Positions 63,912 to 64,000 of a stretch of DNA of 64,000 bases are shown here, piece by piece. Within the stretch, counting starts at the first letter, position 1, and every line of letters begins with the position of its first letter. The stretch is from Roseburia zhanii (GTDB lineage: Bacteria; Bacillota; Clostridia; Lachnospirales; Lachnospiraceae). A program made the translations under genes and the position numbers. The stretch covers positions 20,589 to 84,588 of the forward strand of contig NZ_JACOPH010000014.1 in assembly GCF_014287635.1 (NCBI RefSeq), given 5' to 3'. Below the pieces are notes generated by a model. The model saw nothing but the letters and a program-made list of their open reading frames with translations. It searched no databases and was not told where the DNA came from.

Positions 63912-64000
63912 CAGGCGGTTAGCATTGTCCCTTTCCATTCGCTGATTGCTGCGTATGCACCCTGTACCTTGACAACTGAATATTTTTTGCATACAGGACG

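Overview
The window is A+T-rich, densely packed Gram-positive DNA. Its ICE machinery, LacLM-type beta-galactosidase, paired agr-type quorum-sensing loci, BlaR1/BlaI system and many secreted or lipoproteins suggest a gut Clostridia/Lachnospiraceae-type Firmicute; this is inferred from gene families, since no rRNA or housekeeping locus is present.

Layout. 1-15.0 kb is the distal conjugation module of an integrative conjugative element (ICE): a VirB4 ATPase cut by the window edge, a membrane-anchored NlpC/P60 wall hydrolase, small conserved ICE proteins including a DpnD/PcfM-like one, a 2481-residue ArdC-like/methylase/SNF2 helicase, a truncated sortase, a tandem SpoVG-domain protein and a coiled-coil protein. 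A complete TnpV-like gene with its own ribosome binding site lies inside the helicase gene in another frame. 15.0-24.4 kb is cargo: a (GACA)24 microsatellite ahead of a chemoreceptor gene, a frameshifted DUF6483-like gene, and an ECF sigma/anti-sigma pair surrounded by secreted-protein genes. Three of the transcription units share the element GTCCCTTTTT-N11-CGTTATA with exactly the same spacing; two of these begin with near-identical 33-residue peptide ORFs followed by a hairpin. 24.4-30.0 kb is a sugar locus: the 3' part of a GPH-type transporter gene, lacL-lacM, an AraC regulator and methylglyoxal synthase.

30.1-40.6 kb holds two complete but different agr-type circuits (LytTR regulator, GHKL kinase, AgrB, AgrD) with gene order D-B in the first and B-D in the second. 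Each has its own direct-repeat operator, and each operator recurs once elsewhere in the island, marking a second target unit. Two secreted-protein genes in the second circuit's territory are interrupted by single frameshifts in homopolymer runs. 40.7-51.2 kb holds small regulators, a structured non-coding stretch, an IS110-family element, two small resolvase-fold proteins without the catalytic serine, a MazF-type toxin with an unusual 55-residue neighbour, and three consecutive large serine recombinase genes that are probably the integration module of the ICE.

51.4-62.7 kb is a BlaI-type regulon. Six copies of a TCTTAC...GTAAGA-type palindrome stand before a membrane protein gene, a MecA-like class B PBP gene followed by three related lipoprotein genes, a YcxB-like protein gene, blaI-blaR1, and a receiver-less winged-helix regulator gene. 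At 63.2-63.9 kb a sigma-like gene and a Tn916 Orf8-like gene appear, suggesting that the regulatory module of another Tn916-type element starts at the right edge.
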